Shown here in pieces: positions 7,393 to 15,607 of a stretch of DNA of 64,000 nucleotides. Numbering within the stretch: the first letter of the stretch is position 1; every line of letters begins with the position of its first letter. The translations under genes were made by a program, and so were the position numbers. The notes under the pieces are model-generated. The model had not been told where the DNA came from and ran no database searches. It saw only the letters and a program-made list of their open reading frames with translations. Origin of the DNA: Flavobacterium psychrophilum (GTDB lineage: Bacteria; Bacteroidota; Bacteroidia; Flavobacteriales; Flavobacteriaceae). The stretch lies in contig CP012388.1 in NCBI GenBank assembly GCA_001708385.1, forward strand, positions 806,001-870,000. Reading direction: 5' to 3'.

Positions 7393-8790
7393 ATGGAATA
7401 CAGGATTGAAAAAGACACCATGGGTGAAGTACAGGTACCCGCAGAGAAATACTGGGGTGCACAAACTGAGCGTTCAAGGAATAACTTTAAAATAGGCCCT
7501 TCGGGATCTATGCCAAAAGAAATCGTAGAAGGCTTTGCGTACCTTAAAAAGGCTGCAGCTTATGCTAACCACGATCTTGGCGTATTATCTGTAGAAAAAC
7601 GTGATGCTATTGCACAGGTTTGCGACGAAATACTTGCCGGTAAACTTGATGACGAGTTTCCGCTTGTAATTTGGCAAACAGGTTCTGGTACACAAAGTAA
7701 CATGAACGTTAACGAAGTGGTTGCTAACAGGGCTCAGGTACTAGCCGGAGGTAAAATTGGCGAAGGCGAACCGGTACTTAAAGCTAATGATGATGTAAAC
7801 AAATCGCAATCATCAAATGATACCTACCCAACAGGTATGCACATTGCAGCTTATAAAGCTGTTGTAGAAGTAACAATTCCCGGAGTTGAAAAACTTCGCG
7901 ATACACTTCAGGCAAAATCAAAAGAATTTATGAATGTGGTTAAAATTGGCCGTACCCACTTAATGGACGCTACTCCCCTAACTTTAGGTCAGGAGCTTTC
8001 GGGTTACGTTGCGCAACTAAACTACGGACTTAAAGCTGTTAAAAATACACTGGCACATCTTGCAGAGGTAGCCCTTGGTGGTACTGCAGTAGGCACAGGA
8101 CTTAACACTCCTGATGGTTACGATGTAAAAGTAGCTGAGTACATTGCTAAATTTACAGGTCATCCGTTTGTTACAGCTGAAAACAAATTCGAAGCACTTG
8201 CTGCTCACGATGCTATTGTAGAAACGCATGGTGCCCTTAAACAACTTGCTGTTTCACTTAATAAAATAGCGAATGACATCCGTATGATGGCATCAGGACC
8301 ACGTTCCGGTATTGGAGAAATCCTTATCCCTGAAAACGAGCCGGGATCTTCTATCATGCCGGGTAAAGTTAACCCTACGCAATGTGAGGCACTTACTATG
8401 GTTTGTGCTCAGGTTATGGGTAACGATGTTACTATTACAATTGGTGGCACTCAGGGTCATTACGAGCTTAATGTGTTTAAACCGTTAATGGCTGCCAACT
8501 TCCTTCAGTCAGCAAGATTGTTAGGAGATGCTTGTGTATCATTCGACGAGCATTGTGCACAGGGTATTGAGCCTAACTATGTACGTATTAAGGAACTTGT
8601 AGACAACTCTCTTATGCTTGTTACTGCGCTTAACACCAAAATTGGTTACTATAAAGCTGCTGAAATTGCACAAACTGCACACAAAAACGGAACCACACTT
8701 AAAGACGAAGCTGTTCGTCTTGGATATGTAACTCCGGAAGATTTTGATGCATGGGTTAAACCTGAAGATATGGTTGGATCGTTAAAATAA
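7393..8790 (+). CDS. fumC: Class II fumarate hydratase
   Basis: 465 residues, typical for the class II enzyme. The fumarase/aspartase superfamily signature [11 protein letters not shown] is at 318-328 and contains the catalytic Ser. Earlier conserved blocks include [12 protein letters not shown], the substrate-site SSNDTYPT, and [24 protein letters not shown] distinguishes it from argininosuccinate lyase and fits fumarase. It interconverts fumarate and malate in the TCA cycle in the cytoplasm, without an Fe-S cluster. Monocistronic, with its own terminator. No anomalies seen. Confidence 0.96.
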   Translation: MEYRIEKDTMGEVQVPAEKYWGAQTERSRNNFKIGPSGSMPKEIVEGFAYLKKAAAYANHDLGVLSVEKRDAIAQVCDEILAGKLDDEFPLVIWQTGSGTQSNMNVNEVVANRAQVLAGGKIGEGEPVLKANDDVNKSQSSNDTYPTGMHIAAYKAVVEVTIPGVEKLRDTLQAKSKEFMNVVKIGRTHLMDATPLTLGQELSGYVAQLNYGLKAVKNTLAHLAEVALGGTAVGTGLNTPDGYDVKVAEYIAKFTGHPFVTAENKFEALAAHDAIVETHGALKQLAVSLNKIANDIRMMASGPRSGIGEILIPENEPGSSIMPGKVNPTQCEALTMVCAQVMGNDVTITIGGTQGHYELNVFKPLMAANFLQSARLLGDACVSFDEHCAQGIEPNYVRIKELVDNSLMLVTALNTKIGYYKAAEIAQTAHKNGTTLKDEAVRLGYVTPEDFDAWVKPEDMVGSLK

Positions 8791-8810
8791 TCCTTCCTCT
8801 ATAATAAACC

Positions 8811-8840
8811 AAAAGCCTTCTGAAAAGAGGGCTTTTTTTT
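8811..8840 (+). terminator. Rho-independent terminator after fumC
   Basis: AAAAGCCTTCT, a GAAA loop, AGAGGGCTTTT with one G-T pair, then a run of T. Confidence 0.85.
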
Positions 8841-8909
8841 GGCTACGACTGGCGCTAATTAAATTTTTCATTTGTGTCAAATCGTGTAATTCGTGCCTTT
8901 AAAAATTTC

Positions 8910-8917
8910 TATATTTG
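8910..8917 (+). promoter_or_regulatory. Candidate -7 element abutting the GNAT start codon
   Basis: TATATTTG matches TAnnTTTG exactly but ends only 3 bases before the ATG at 8921. If used, transcription would begin at or just after the start codon, giving a leaderless mRNA. Confidence 0.4.
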
Positions 8918-8920
8918 ACT

Positions 8921-9418
8921 ATGCAAACCATCATCCGCCCTGCCGAAATTAAAGACCTTCCTGAAATACTGGAAATCGTCAATCATAATATACTGCATAG
9001 CACAGCTATTTATGACTATGATACGCGTTCATTAGCCGATATGGAACTATGGTTTGGCGACAGGCAAAAGGATAACTGGCCTGTTATTGTAGCAGAATTA
9101 GAGGGTAAAATCGCAGGATATGCAACCTACGGAACATTCCGGTTTAAAGTCGGCTTTAGATTTACAGTAGAGCATTCAGTTTATGTAGCTGAAAACTTTA
9201 ATGGAAAAGGCATTGGTAAATTACTGATGACAGAACTAATCGCCCTGGCTAAAGAACAGAGGCTTCATACAATGATAGGCTGCATCGACGCAGAAAACAA
9301 AGGAAGCATAGAATTTCACAGGAAATTTGGCTTCACCGAAGAAGGTGTACTCAAACAGACAGGCTACAAATTCGATCGCTGGTTAGACTTATTATTTATG
9401 CAGCTAATGCTGAAATAA
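8921..9418 (+). CDS. GNAT family N-acetyltransferase (phosphinothricin-acetyltransferase-like)
   Basis: 165 residues from the ATG at 8921; a TTG two codons earlier is possible but lies within a promoter-like box. The fold shows the RPAEIKDLPEILEIVNHNI start, the acetyl-CoA pyrophosphate loop NGKGIGKLLM, and the late IEFHRKFGF motif. The IYDYDTRS and YATYGTFR segments resemble the Pat/Bar-type subgroup that acetylates phosphinothricin or related amino compounds; the native substrate is probably a metabolite amine. It ends one base before the convergent DUF1003 gene, with no terminator between them. Confidence 0.85.
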   Translation: MQTIIRPAEIKDLPEILEIVNHNILHSTAIYDYDTRSLADMELWFGDRQKDNWPVIVAELEGKIAGYATYGTFRFKVGFRFTVEHSVYVAENFNGKGIGKLLMTELIALAKEQRLHTMIGCIDAENKGSIEFHRKFGFTEEGVLKQTGYKFDRWLDLLFMQLMLK

Positions 9419-9419
9419 G

Positions 9420-10115
9420 CTACTTTTTTTCCATACGTTTCAGTATATCATTCATCATCTCAATCTGTACCCTTTGTATTTCAATTAGTGATTGTTCCTG
9501 ATGCAATACTAAATGGTCTATTTTTTCATGCAGCATTCTTATTTCAAGTTCTGATTTTAAGTTGATCATATAATCATTCTGCGCTTTTTCACGGTCTTTT
9601 TCTCCTTGTCGGTTTTGACTCATCATAATAACCGGCGCCTGAAGTGCAGCAACGCAGGAAAGTATTAAATTTAGAAGAATAAAAGGGTATGGGTCAAATC
9701 CTTTATTAGCCAGCAGCAATACATTCCCTGCTATCCAGGCGGCAAGTATTGTTATAAAAATAATAATAAATGTCCAACTACCTCCAAAGGATGCAACTCT
9801 GTCAGCAACACGTTGCCCAAAAGTACTTTTCGCATCGTCATCGTCAGGATCATCAGCTAACAACGTTTTGTTTTTAAGAGACTCTACAACTTTAGCTTCG
9901 GTTGCTGATAGATCACCGAGTTCGCGTTCCAGAAATTCTGTAATATATTTTTCACGATACTGGTTCAGTTCAGTTACAGAAAGATGACAGCTGTCGTCAA
10001 AAAGCGGATTTTCCTGTTTTATTACATCGTAAATAGGCTGACGAACCATTTTAGCAGAAACTTTTTCATTACCTGGAAATTCTTTCCCTGATATATCGCT
10101 TTTAAACTTTTCCAT
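9420..10115 (-). CDS. DUF1003 domain-containing membrane protein
   Basis: 231 residues. After a soluble N-terminal stretch of about 100 residues come two membrane spans separated by a short loop (WTFIIIFITILAAWIAGNVL, then PFILLNLILSCVAALQAP). The following MMSQNRQGEKDR is the hallmark of the DUF1003 family, and a coiled-coil C-terminus follows. The function of the family is not established. The start is 3 bases after the stop of corA, so the two are an operon, hinting at an ion-related envelope role (inference). Confidence 0.85.
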   Translation of the reverse strand: MEKFKSDISGKEFPGNEKVSAKMVRQPIYDVIKQENPLFDDSCHLSVTELNQYREKYITEFLERELGDLSATEAKVVESLKNKTLLADDPDDDDAKSTFGQRVADRVASFGGSWTFIIIFITILAAWIAGNVLLLANKGFDPYPFILLNLILSCVAALQAPVIMMSQNRQGEKDREKAQNDYMINLKSELEIRMLHEKIDHLVLHQEQSLIEIQRVQIEMMNDILKRMEKK

Positions 10116-10118
10116 ATA

Positions 10119-11201
10119 TTAAAACCAGTCTTTCTTTTTAAAATAAATTGTCATGCATATCGCTATAAAAGCCATGATTCCCAGTACCCAGTAATAGCCA
10201 TTCTCTGTACGAAGTTCTGGCATATTATCAAAGTTCATTCCATACACCCCTACAATAAATGTAAGCGGCATAAAGATAACCGAGAATATGGTAAGTGTCT
10301 TCATAATCTGGTTCATTCTTTGGCTTTGCGCCGAAAAATGAAAGTTGGAAGCGCTATCCAGTGAGGTAAGGTCATACTCCACCTGATCCAGCATTTCAAG
10401 GCATTTTTGGTGCAGGCGCGCAAAAAACGTATGGCTGGATTTGTTTATGGTTTCATAATCTTCAAATTCATCTTTTTGGCTCTTAAGGTTATACAGCGCA
10501 TCCCGAAGAGGCGCAATAGCACGCTTTATATAGTTAAGGTTGTCTCGGCTTTTCTCTATACTTGCAATAAAATCTACTTTGTAGTTTACTTTGCCATCGT
10601 GCAATGCTTCCACCCTGTCTTCATAACGCTCAATTGTCAAAAAGAAGTTTTCCATGATAGCATCCAGAAGCAGGTAAAGTAAATAGTCGTTTTTCTTTTT
10701 GCGAACAATACCACCTCCGGTACGTATACGCTCGCGAATGTGCGCAAAGTAGTCGCTTTTCTTTTCCTGGAAAGAGACTATAACATTGTCTTTTAGCAGA
10801 AAGCTCACCTGTTCGGTTTTAATGCTGCCCTCCTCCTCTTCCGGCAATACCGACTTTACGCTAAAAAACAGCACATCGCCAAGTTCTTCAATACGGGTAC
10901 GCCTTGAAGTATTTAAAATATCACCAACAATAAAAGGTTCTACCTGAAATAGTGCAGCAATTTTCTTTATAAGTTCTACATCGTGAAGACCATGAACATT
11001 CAGCCACTTAACGTCATTCGCCTGAAGTTCATCTTTGCATTCGTTAATTACCCTGTCCAGCGATACATTGCTGTATTCTTCGTAGCCTTCTTCATCAAAA
11101 ACGAATAGCTGCATAGTTACGGGATCGGTTTTGTATTCGCCTGTATACTCAAAGTTATACGGCTGTACTTTACGTACTTTGTTGTATTTAATTCTTTTCA
11201 C
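10119..11201 (-). CDS. corA: Magnesium/cobalt transporter CorA
   Basis: 360 residues, normal length. A long cytoplasmic N-terminal domain with helices (residues about 150-290) is followed by two C-terminal membrane spans. The first ends with the selectivity motif GMN at 321-323 (VGVYGMNFDNMPEL), and the protein ends in a basic KKKDWF tail as in other CorA proteins. It forms a pentameric inner-membrane channel for Mg2+ and sometimes Co2+ or Ni2+. Followed 3 bases later by the DUF1003 gene. The acidic loop after GMN (NMPEL) is intact. Confidence 0.93.
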   Translation of the reverse strand: MKRIKYNKVRKVQPYNFEYTGEYKTDPVTMQLFVFDEEGYEEYSNVSLDRVINECKDELQANDVKWLNVHGLHDVELIKKIAALFQVEPFIVGDILNTSRRTRIEELGDVLFFSVKSVLPEEEEGSIKTEQVSFLLKDNVIVSFQEKKSDYFAHIRERIRTGGGIVRKKKNDYLLYLLLDAIMENFFLTIERYEDRVEALHDGKVNYKVDFIASIEKSRDNLNYIKRAIAPLRDALYNLKSQKDEFEDYETINKSSHTFFARLHQKCLEMLDQVEYDLTSLDSASNFHFSAQSQRMNQIMKTLTIFSVIFMPLTFIVGVYGMNFDNMPELRTENGYYWVLGIMAFIAICMTIYFKKKDWF

Positions 11202-11274
11202 AAATACAGTATTTCTTCCTATAAATATAGGCGTTTTTTAAAAATCCATTCTATTTTTACAAAAAGTTTAATTC

Positions 11275-12510
11275 ATGAAAACCCTTATTATAAATATAAA
11301 AGAGCTGTTACAGGTGCGTGAAGCAGGCATTACAAAAGTTTCCGGAAAGGAAATGGCTCATCTGCCGCTACTTAACAACGCCTGGCTGCTTATTGAGGAT
11401 AATCTTATCGCCGGTTACGGCACAATGGACTCCTGCCCCGATACAGCGGGTCTTACCATTATTGATGCCGCTGGAAAAGCAGTACTACCTGCATGGTGCG
11501 ACAGCCACACCCATATTGTATATGCCGGCAACCGCGTTCAGGAATTTGTAGACAGGATAAATGGGCTTACCTATGAGGAGATATTCAACCGCGGGGGCGG
11601 TATACTTAATTCTGCCAAAAAACTCAATGAGAGCAGCGAGGATGATATTTACGAGCAATCTAAGCAGCGTCTTGAAGAAGTTATGCAGCAGGGAACAGGG
11701 GCTGTTGAGATAAAATCGGGTTACGGACTTACCGTTGAAGGCGAACTGAAGATGCTTCGTGTTATAAAACGCCTTAAAGAAGAATCTCCTGTAGCCATAA
11801 AGGCTACGTTTTTAGGAGCACATGCTTTTCCTGCCGAATATAAAGAAAACCATAGTGGCTACATTGATTTGATTGTAAACGAAATGCTGCCGAAAATCGC
11901 CGAGGAGAAGCTGGCCGACTATATTGATGCTTTTCTTGAAACAGGTTATTTTTCTGTTGAAGAAACCGAACGCATTATGGAAGCCGGAAAAAAATACGGC
12001 ATGCCTGCCAAAATTCACGTTAACCAGTTTACCGCTATAAATGGTATCGAGGCCTGTGTTAAACATGATGCGCTAAGTGTAGACCACCTGGAAATTGTTA
12101 CCGATGAAGATATTGAGGCTTTAAAAGACAGCAATACCATGCCTGTTGCTTTGCCTACCTGCTCTTTTTTTATAAGTATTCCGTATACACCGGCACGCAA
12201 AATGATGGAAGCCGGACTTCCGTTGGCACTGGCTACCGATTTTAATCCGGGCACTACCCCATCAGGTAATATGAATCTTGTTATAGCGACAGCATGCATT
12301 AAAATGAAAATGACCCCGGAGGAGGCCATTAATGCTGCAACTATAAACGGTGCGTATGCAATGGGATTAACAGAAACCCACGGTAGTATTACCGTTGGCA
12401 AAAGGGCAAACCTTATCATTACCCAGCCAATTGCCTCATACTATCAGCTACCTTACGCTTTTGGAACTAATCTAATAGAATCGGTTATTATTGAAGGTAA
12501 AACGGTATAA
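11275..12510 (+). CDS. hutI: Imidazolonepropionase
   Basis: 411 residues. An amidohydrolase-fold enzyme with metal ligands His78 and His80 in DSHTHIVYAG. Further features are RVQEFVDRINGLTYEEI, GTGAVEIKSGYGL, FLGAHAFP, the His in PAKIHVNQF, and the Asp in LATDFNPGT. It hydrolyses imidazolone-5-propionate to N-formimino-L-glutamate in histidine degradation. The next catabolic gene, hutG, lies about 1 kb downstream on the same strand, beyond an oppositely oriented coiled-coil gene and a terminator. hutH and hutU are not in this window. Confidence 0.95.
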   Translation: MKTLIINIKELLQVREAGITKVSGKEMAHLPLLNNAWLLIEDNLIAGYGTMDSCPDTAGLTIIDAAGKAVLPAWCDSHTHIVYAGNRVQEFVDRINGLTYEEIFNRGGGILNSAKKLNESSEDDIYEQSKQRLEEVMQQGTGAVEIKSGYGLTVEGELKMLRVIKRLKEESPVAIKATFLGAHAFPAEYKENHSGYIDLIVNEMLPKIAEEKLADYIDAFLETGYFSVEETERIMEAGKKYGMPAKIHVNQFTAINGIEACVKHDALSVDHLEIVTDEDIEALKDSNTMPVALPTCSFFISIPYTPARKMMEAGLPLALATDFNPGTTPSGNMNLVIATACIKMKMTPEEAINAATINGAYAMGLTETHGSITVGKRANLIITQPIASYYQLPYAFGTNLIESVIIEGKTV

Positions 12511-12514
12511 AATA

Positions 12515-12540
12515 AAAATGGAGCCTAATGGCTCCATTTT
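12515..12540 (+). terminator. Rho-independent terminator after hutI
   Basis: Perfect stem AAAATGGAGCC, loop TAAT, GGCTCCATTTT. It is symmetrical and also suits leftward transcripts of the following gene. Confidence 0.88.
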
Positions 12541-12560
12541 CATACCTTATTATTTTTTTC

Positions 12561-13436
12561 TTATTTCAATGTAAATGTAGTGTTACCCGCAAGTTGTCCT
12601 TTATCAAAGACGTTTACGTGGTATAGACCCTTAGCAAAATCCTGTCCGGAAACAGTCTCGCTTACATCCATAGTTTTGTTTTGATAGATAGCATTAGTAA
12701 TAAAGCTATATGTTAGTGTTTTGTCTCCAAACACTTCTGTCGCTTTTTCGCCTATTACATTATTATTCGGGTCAATTACCTGTACATAGTACATTTTGTT
12801 ACCCGACATAGCAACTTCATTAGCTGCAAGTGTAAAGCTGATTTTAAGAACATCAACACGTTTCGCTCTTGAAGTTTCAACAAGCTTACCTGAGCTTTTC
12901 TCTTTAAACGGCTCTGCTTTAATGTTAAGAACAGAAACTTTAGATGCCTTTTCAACTTTTCTTGAAAGGTTATCGTTTTGAGACATAAGGGTATCATTAT
13001 ACCTTCTTGTTTCGTCAAGTGCATTCCTAGTACTGTCGCGTTGCGCCATAAGGTTTGCATTTTCTCCTTTTAGCACCTTATTTTCAGCTAAAAGAGAGTC
13101 GTGCTCACGCTTAAGTTTAAAATAATCGTTTTTGTAACGCGCAAGTGCAGCAGCATCACCTTTAGATTTTTTAACTTCAGCAAGCAGTTCTTCAATTTTT
13201 GCACGCTCTGCTTCTAAGTCTCCTTTAAGCGAAGAATTGTCTGCAATCGCTGCATCATAACTGGCTTTGGTTTCCTCAAGATCGTGCACAAGCTTGTCTT
13301 TTTCAGACATTAACGTTTTTTCTGTAGTCTCGCTATCTGTACTCATTTTGTACATGTAAGCAAGGCTTCCCACAAGTAGTATCGCTAATACTACGATAAT
13401 AGCCTTTAAGCTAGAGTTACTTTTTTGATTTTCCAT
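12561..13436 (-). CDS. Membrane-anchored coiled-coil protein, function unknown
   Basis: 291 residues. A short basic N-terminus is followed by one membrane span (AIIVVLAILLVGSLAYMY), then a coiled coil from about residue 35 to 155 rich in Glu, Lys, Leu and Asp. A C-terminal beta-rich domain ends with GLYHVNVFDKGQLAG and a Thr-Leu-Lys tail. The orientation is probably inside anchor with the coiled coil and domain in the periplasm. I know it only as a conserved Flavobacteriaceae hypothetical, sometimes mislabelled as a chromosome-partitioning protein because of the coiled coil. It lies between hutI and hutG on the opposite strand, with its own candidate promoter; no role in histidine breakdown is implied. 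Confidence 0.8.
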   Translation of the reverse strand: MENQKSNSSLKAIIVVLAILLVGSLAYMYKMSTDSETTEKTLMSEKDKLVHDLEETKASYDAAIADNSSLKGDLEAERAKIEELLAEVKKSKGDAAALARYKNDYFKLKREHDSLLAENKVLKGENANLMAQRDSTRNALDETRRYNDTLMSQNDNLSRKVEKASKVSVLNIKAEPFKEKSSGKLVETSRAKRVDVLKISFTLAANEVAMSGNKMYYVQVIDPNNNVIGEKATEVFGDKTLTYSFITNAIYQNKTMDVSETVSGQDFAKGLYHVNVFDKGQLAGNTTFTLK

Positions 13437-13453
13437 TGTTAAAATATTTTTCC

Positions 13454-13461
13454 CAAATTTA
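13454..13461 (-). promoter_or_regulatory. Candidate -7 element for the coiled-coil gene
   Basis: On the minus strand this reads TAAATTTG, an exact TAnnTTTG match 17 bases upstream of the ATG at 13436. Confidence 0.5.
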
Positions 13462-13513
13462 TATATATTTTAATTTGGCGTTATCATTTTAACGTAAAAT
13501 TAGCGGAAAATAG

Positions 13514-13521
13514 TATTTTTG
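13514..13521 (+). promoter_or_regulatory. Candidate -7 element for hutG
   Basis: TATTTTTG matches TAnnTTTG 17 bases upstream of the ATG at 13539. It is divergent from the element at 13454-13461. Confidence 0.5.
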
Positions 13522-13538
13522 ACTCCAACAAAATTATC

Positions 13539-14573
13539 ATGGAAAACATCATCAGGTTCACTGTAAACGACCTTACAAAGTACACTTCACAACGCAGCGG
13601 GGAGATTAAATTCGGCGAAAGGATACTAACAGTGCCAAAAGAAGAAAATACAATAGATTTCTTAAAATCCTGCGATGCCCAGTTTGTGCTTTTAGGAATT
13701 CCGGAAGATATCGGGGTACGCGCCAACTTTGGCAGGCCCGGCACAGCATCTGCCTGGGAATCGGCTATAAAAAGCATCGTGAATCTTCAGCACAACAAAT
13801 TCACCAAAGGCAGCAACCTGCTTATTCTTGGTAAAATTGATGTAGAGGAGTCAATGAAAACCGCAGAAACCCTTGATGCTACAACCACCGAAGGCCGTAA
13901 AGCACTATCTGAACTGGTTGAAAAAATTGATAAGGATGTTGCACATGCTGTCTGCCAGATTATCCTTGCCGGAAAAACGCCAATTATTATCGGCGGAGGC
14001 CATAATAACGCCTATGGAAATATTAAGGGTACTGCCCTAGCCAAAGGAAAGCCTGTAAACGCCATAAATTTTGACGCTCATACCGATTTCAGGGTGTTGG
14101 AAGGCCGCCATAGCGGAAATGGTTTCTCCTATGCTTTTGAGGAAGGTTTTCTAAAGCGTTATTTTATTTTTGGACTTCATGAAAACTATACATCAAAAGG
14201 TGTCATGGAGACCATCAAAAAACACAGCGATGCTATTAAATTCAATACCTACGAGCAAATATCGGTTCGAAAAGAAAAGAGCTTTTCGGAAGAAAAAGTA
14301 TTTGCCCTGTCGTTTATAAGTGATGAGCCTTTTGGTATTGAAATGGATCTTGATGCTATGCTTAATATTGCAAGCAGTGCTATAACGCCAAGTGGCTTTA
14401 GTGTTGAAAAAGCAAGGCAGTTTTTGCATTACTTCGGCCAGCATAAACATGCAGCCTACCTGCATTTATGCGAGGGTGCCCCCGATCTGGATAACGAGAA
14501 GAACAGCCACATTAGCGGGAAACTAATGGCCTATCTTATCACCGACTTTATGAAAGCAAAAGGTGATCATTAA
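13539..14573 (+). CDS. hutG: Formimidoylglutamase (arginase family)
   Basis: 344 residues of the ureohydrolase fold. The Mn-binding motifs are present: GGGHN with His155 and FDAHTD with Asp179, His181 and Asp183. A later FGIEMDLDAML replaces the common SxDxDxxDP block, a variation seen in Bacteroidota arginase-family enzymes. Proximity to hutI supports N-formimino-L-glutamate hydrolase (glutamate plus formamide) over arginase or agmatinase. The gene ends 3 bases before the convergent CDF transporter. Substrate assignment is by context and is not provable from the motifs alone. Confidence 0.75.
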   Translation: MENIIRFTVNDLTKYTSQRSGEIKFGERILTVPKEENTIDFLKSCDAQFVLLGIPEDIGVRANFGRPGTASAWESAIKSIVNLQHNKFTKGSNLLILGKIDVEESMKTAETLDATTTEGRKALSELVEKIDKDVAHAVCQIILAGKTPIIIGGGHNNAYGNIKGTALAKGKPVNAINFDAHTDFRVLEGRHSGNGFSYAFEEGFLKRYFIFGLHENYTSKGVMETIKKHSDAIKFNTYEQISVRKEKSFSEEKVFALSFISDEPFGIEMDLDAMLNIASSAITPSGFSVEKARQFLHYFGQHKHAAYLHLCEGAPDLDNEKNSHISGKLMAYLITDFMKAKGDH

Positions 14574-14576
14574 ATT

Positions 14577-15458
14577 TTAGTGGTGGTGCCCATCGGGCTC
14601 AATATGAATCATAACATCTGCAAACTGCGGTAAAGCCTGCTGTATGTGGTCTTTAACTGCATGCGCAATAGTATGCCCTTCGGTTACAGATAAATCCCCG
14701 TCCACCCATATATGAAGGTCGGCGTGGTTAAGAACGCCCATTTTACGGGTATGGCATTTCTCTACATTGGTTACCCCTTGTACTTCTGCAGCAAGTGCCC
14801 TTACTTTAGTGTTTAACGACGGGTCAAGGTCTTCATCTAAAAGTTCGCCAATAGCAGGCCTGACGATCTGGTAGACATTGATAAGGATAATTACGCCTGC
14901 AAATAATGCGGCATAATCATCGGCAACTTCATACCCCTCTCCCCCTATTAATGCAATGGAAATTCCCACAAATGCGGCTGCCGAAGTGATAGCATCACTC
15001 CTATGATGAAAAGCGTCTGCCTTAATTGCATCGCTGTTCAGGTCCTGTCCGGTTTTCTTAACATAGCGGTATAATATTTCTTTGGTAGCGATAACAACCA
15101 GTAATATTATAAGCGTGTAAGGTTTAGGGCTTTTGTGCGGGGTTAAAATATTATGAACGCTCTCCTTGCCTATTACAAATGCAGCAATGGTAAGGGCTGC
15201 ACCTATACCAATAGCAATAAGCGCTTCTGCTTTACCGTGTCCGTATGGGTGGTCTTCATCGGCTGGTTTGGAAGCCCACTTTAGTCCGAGCCACAACATA
15301 CTCGATGTAAAGATATCGGCTGTAGATTCTATAGCATCGGCAATAAGCGCATAAGAGTTACCAAATATACCGCCCAATGCCTTTAGTATAGCCAGTATAC
15401 CGCTGACCACTATTCCGACAAATGTAGATTGTAAGCCTTTATTTTCAGATATTGCCAT
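14577..15458 (-). CDS. Cation diffusion facilitator family transporter
   Basis: 293 residues with six membrane spans. The transport site of CDF proteins is visible: ADAIESTAD in the second span and DAFHHRSDA in the fifth, giving a DD/HD-type tetrad. The cytoplasmic linker has HPYGHGKAEA, and the C-terminal domain ends in a His-rich IEPDGHHH. These features fit export of Zn2+, Fe2+, Cd2+ or Mn2+ by proton antiport from the cytoplasm. Metal specificity cannot be set from sequence here. Monocistronic. Confidence 0.92.
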   Translation of the reverse strand: MAISENKGLQSTFVGIVVSGILAILKALGGIFGNSYALIADAIESTADIFTSSMLWLGLKWASKPADEDHPYGHGKAEALIAIGIGAALTIAAFVIGKESVHNILTPHKSPKPYTLIILLVVIATKEILYRYVKKTGQDLNSDAIKADAFHHRSDAITSAAAFVGISIALIGGEGYEVADDYAALFAGVIILINVYQIVRPAIGELLDEDLDPSLNTKVRALAAEVQGVTNVEKCHTRKMGVLNHADLHIWVDGDLSVTEGHTIAHAVKDHIQQALPQFADVMIHIEPDGHHH

Positions 15459-15554
15459 AATAAAAATTGGTATATGCCACGGGTAAATTTGAGCCTGTAA
15501 AAATACTGATTTTAAAAGCCCGAAGCCTAAATCGGGGACTTAATTTTTTTCGCC

Positions 15555-15562
15555 TATCTTTG
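15555..15562 (+). promoter_or_regulatory. Candidate -7 element for the DEAD-box helicase gene
   Basis: TATCTTTG matches TAnnTTTG exactly, followed by a GCA typical of Flavobacterium promoters. It is 45 bases upstream of the ATG. Confidence 0.55.
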
Positions 15563-15572
15563 CACATTCTTT

Positions 15573-15595
15573 AGTACTTAACACAGAGTACTTAA
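15573..15595 (+). repeat. Direct repeat AGTACTTAA in the helicase leader
   Basis: AGTACTTAA occurs twice, starting at 15573 and 15587, with CACAG between. Each copy contains the palindrome AGTACT. The pair lies between the candidate promoter and the start codon, so it would be in the mRNA leader. Confidence 0.6.
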
Positions 15596-15607
15596 TATTA
15601 CTTATAC

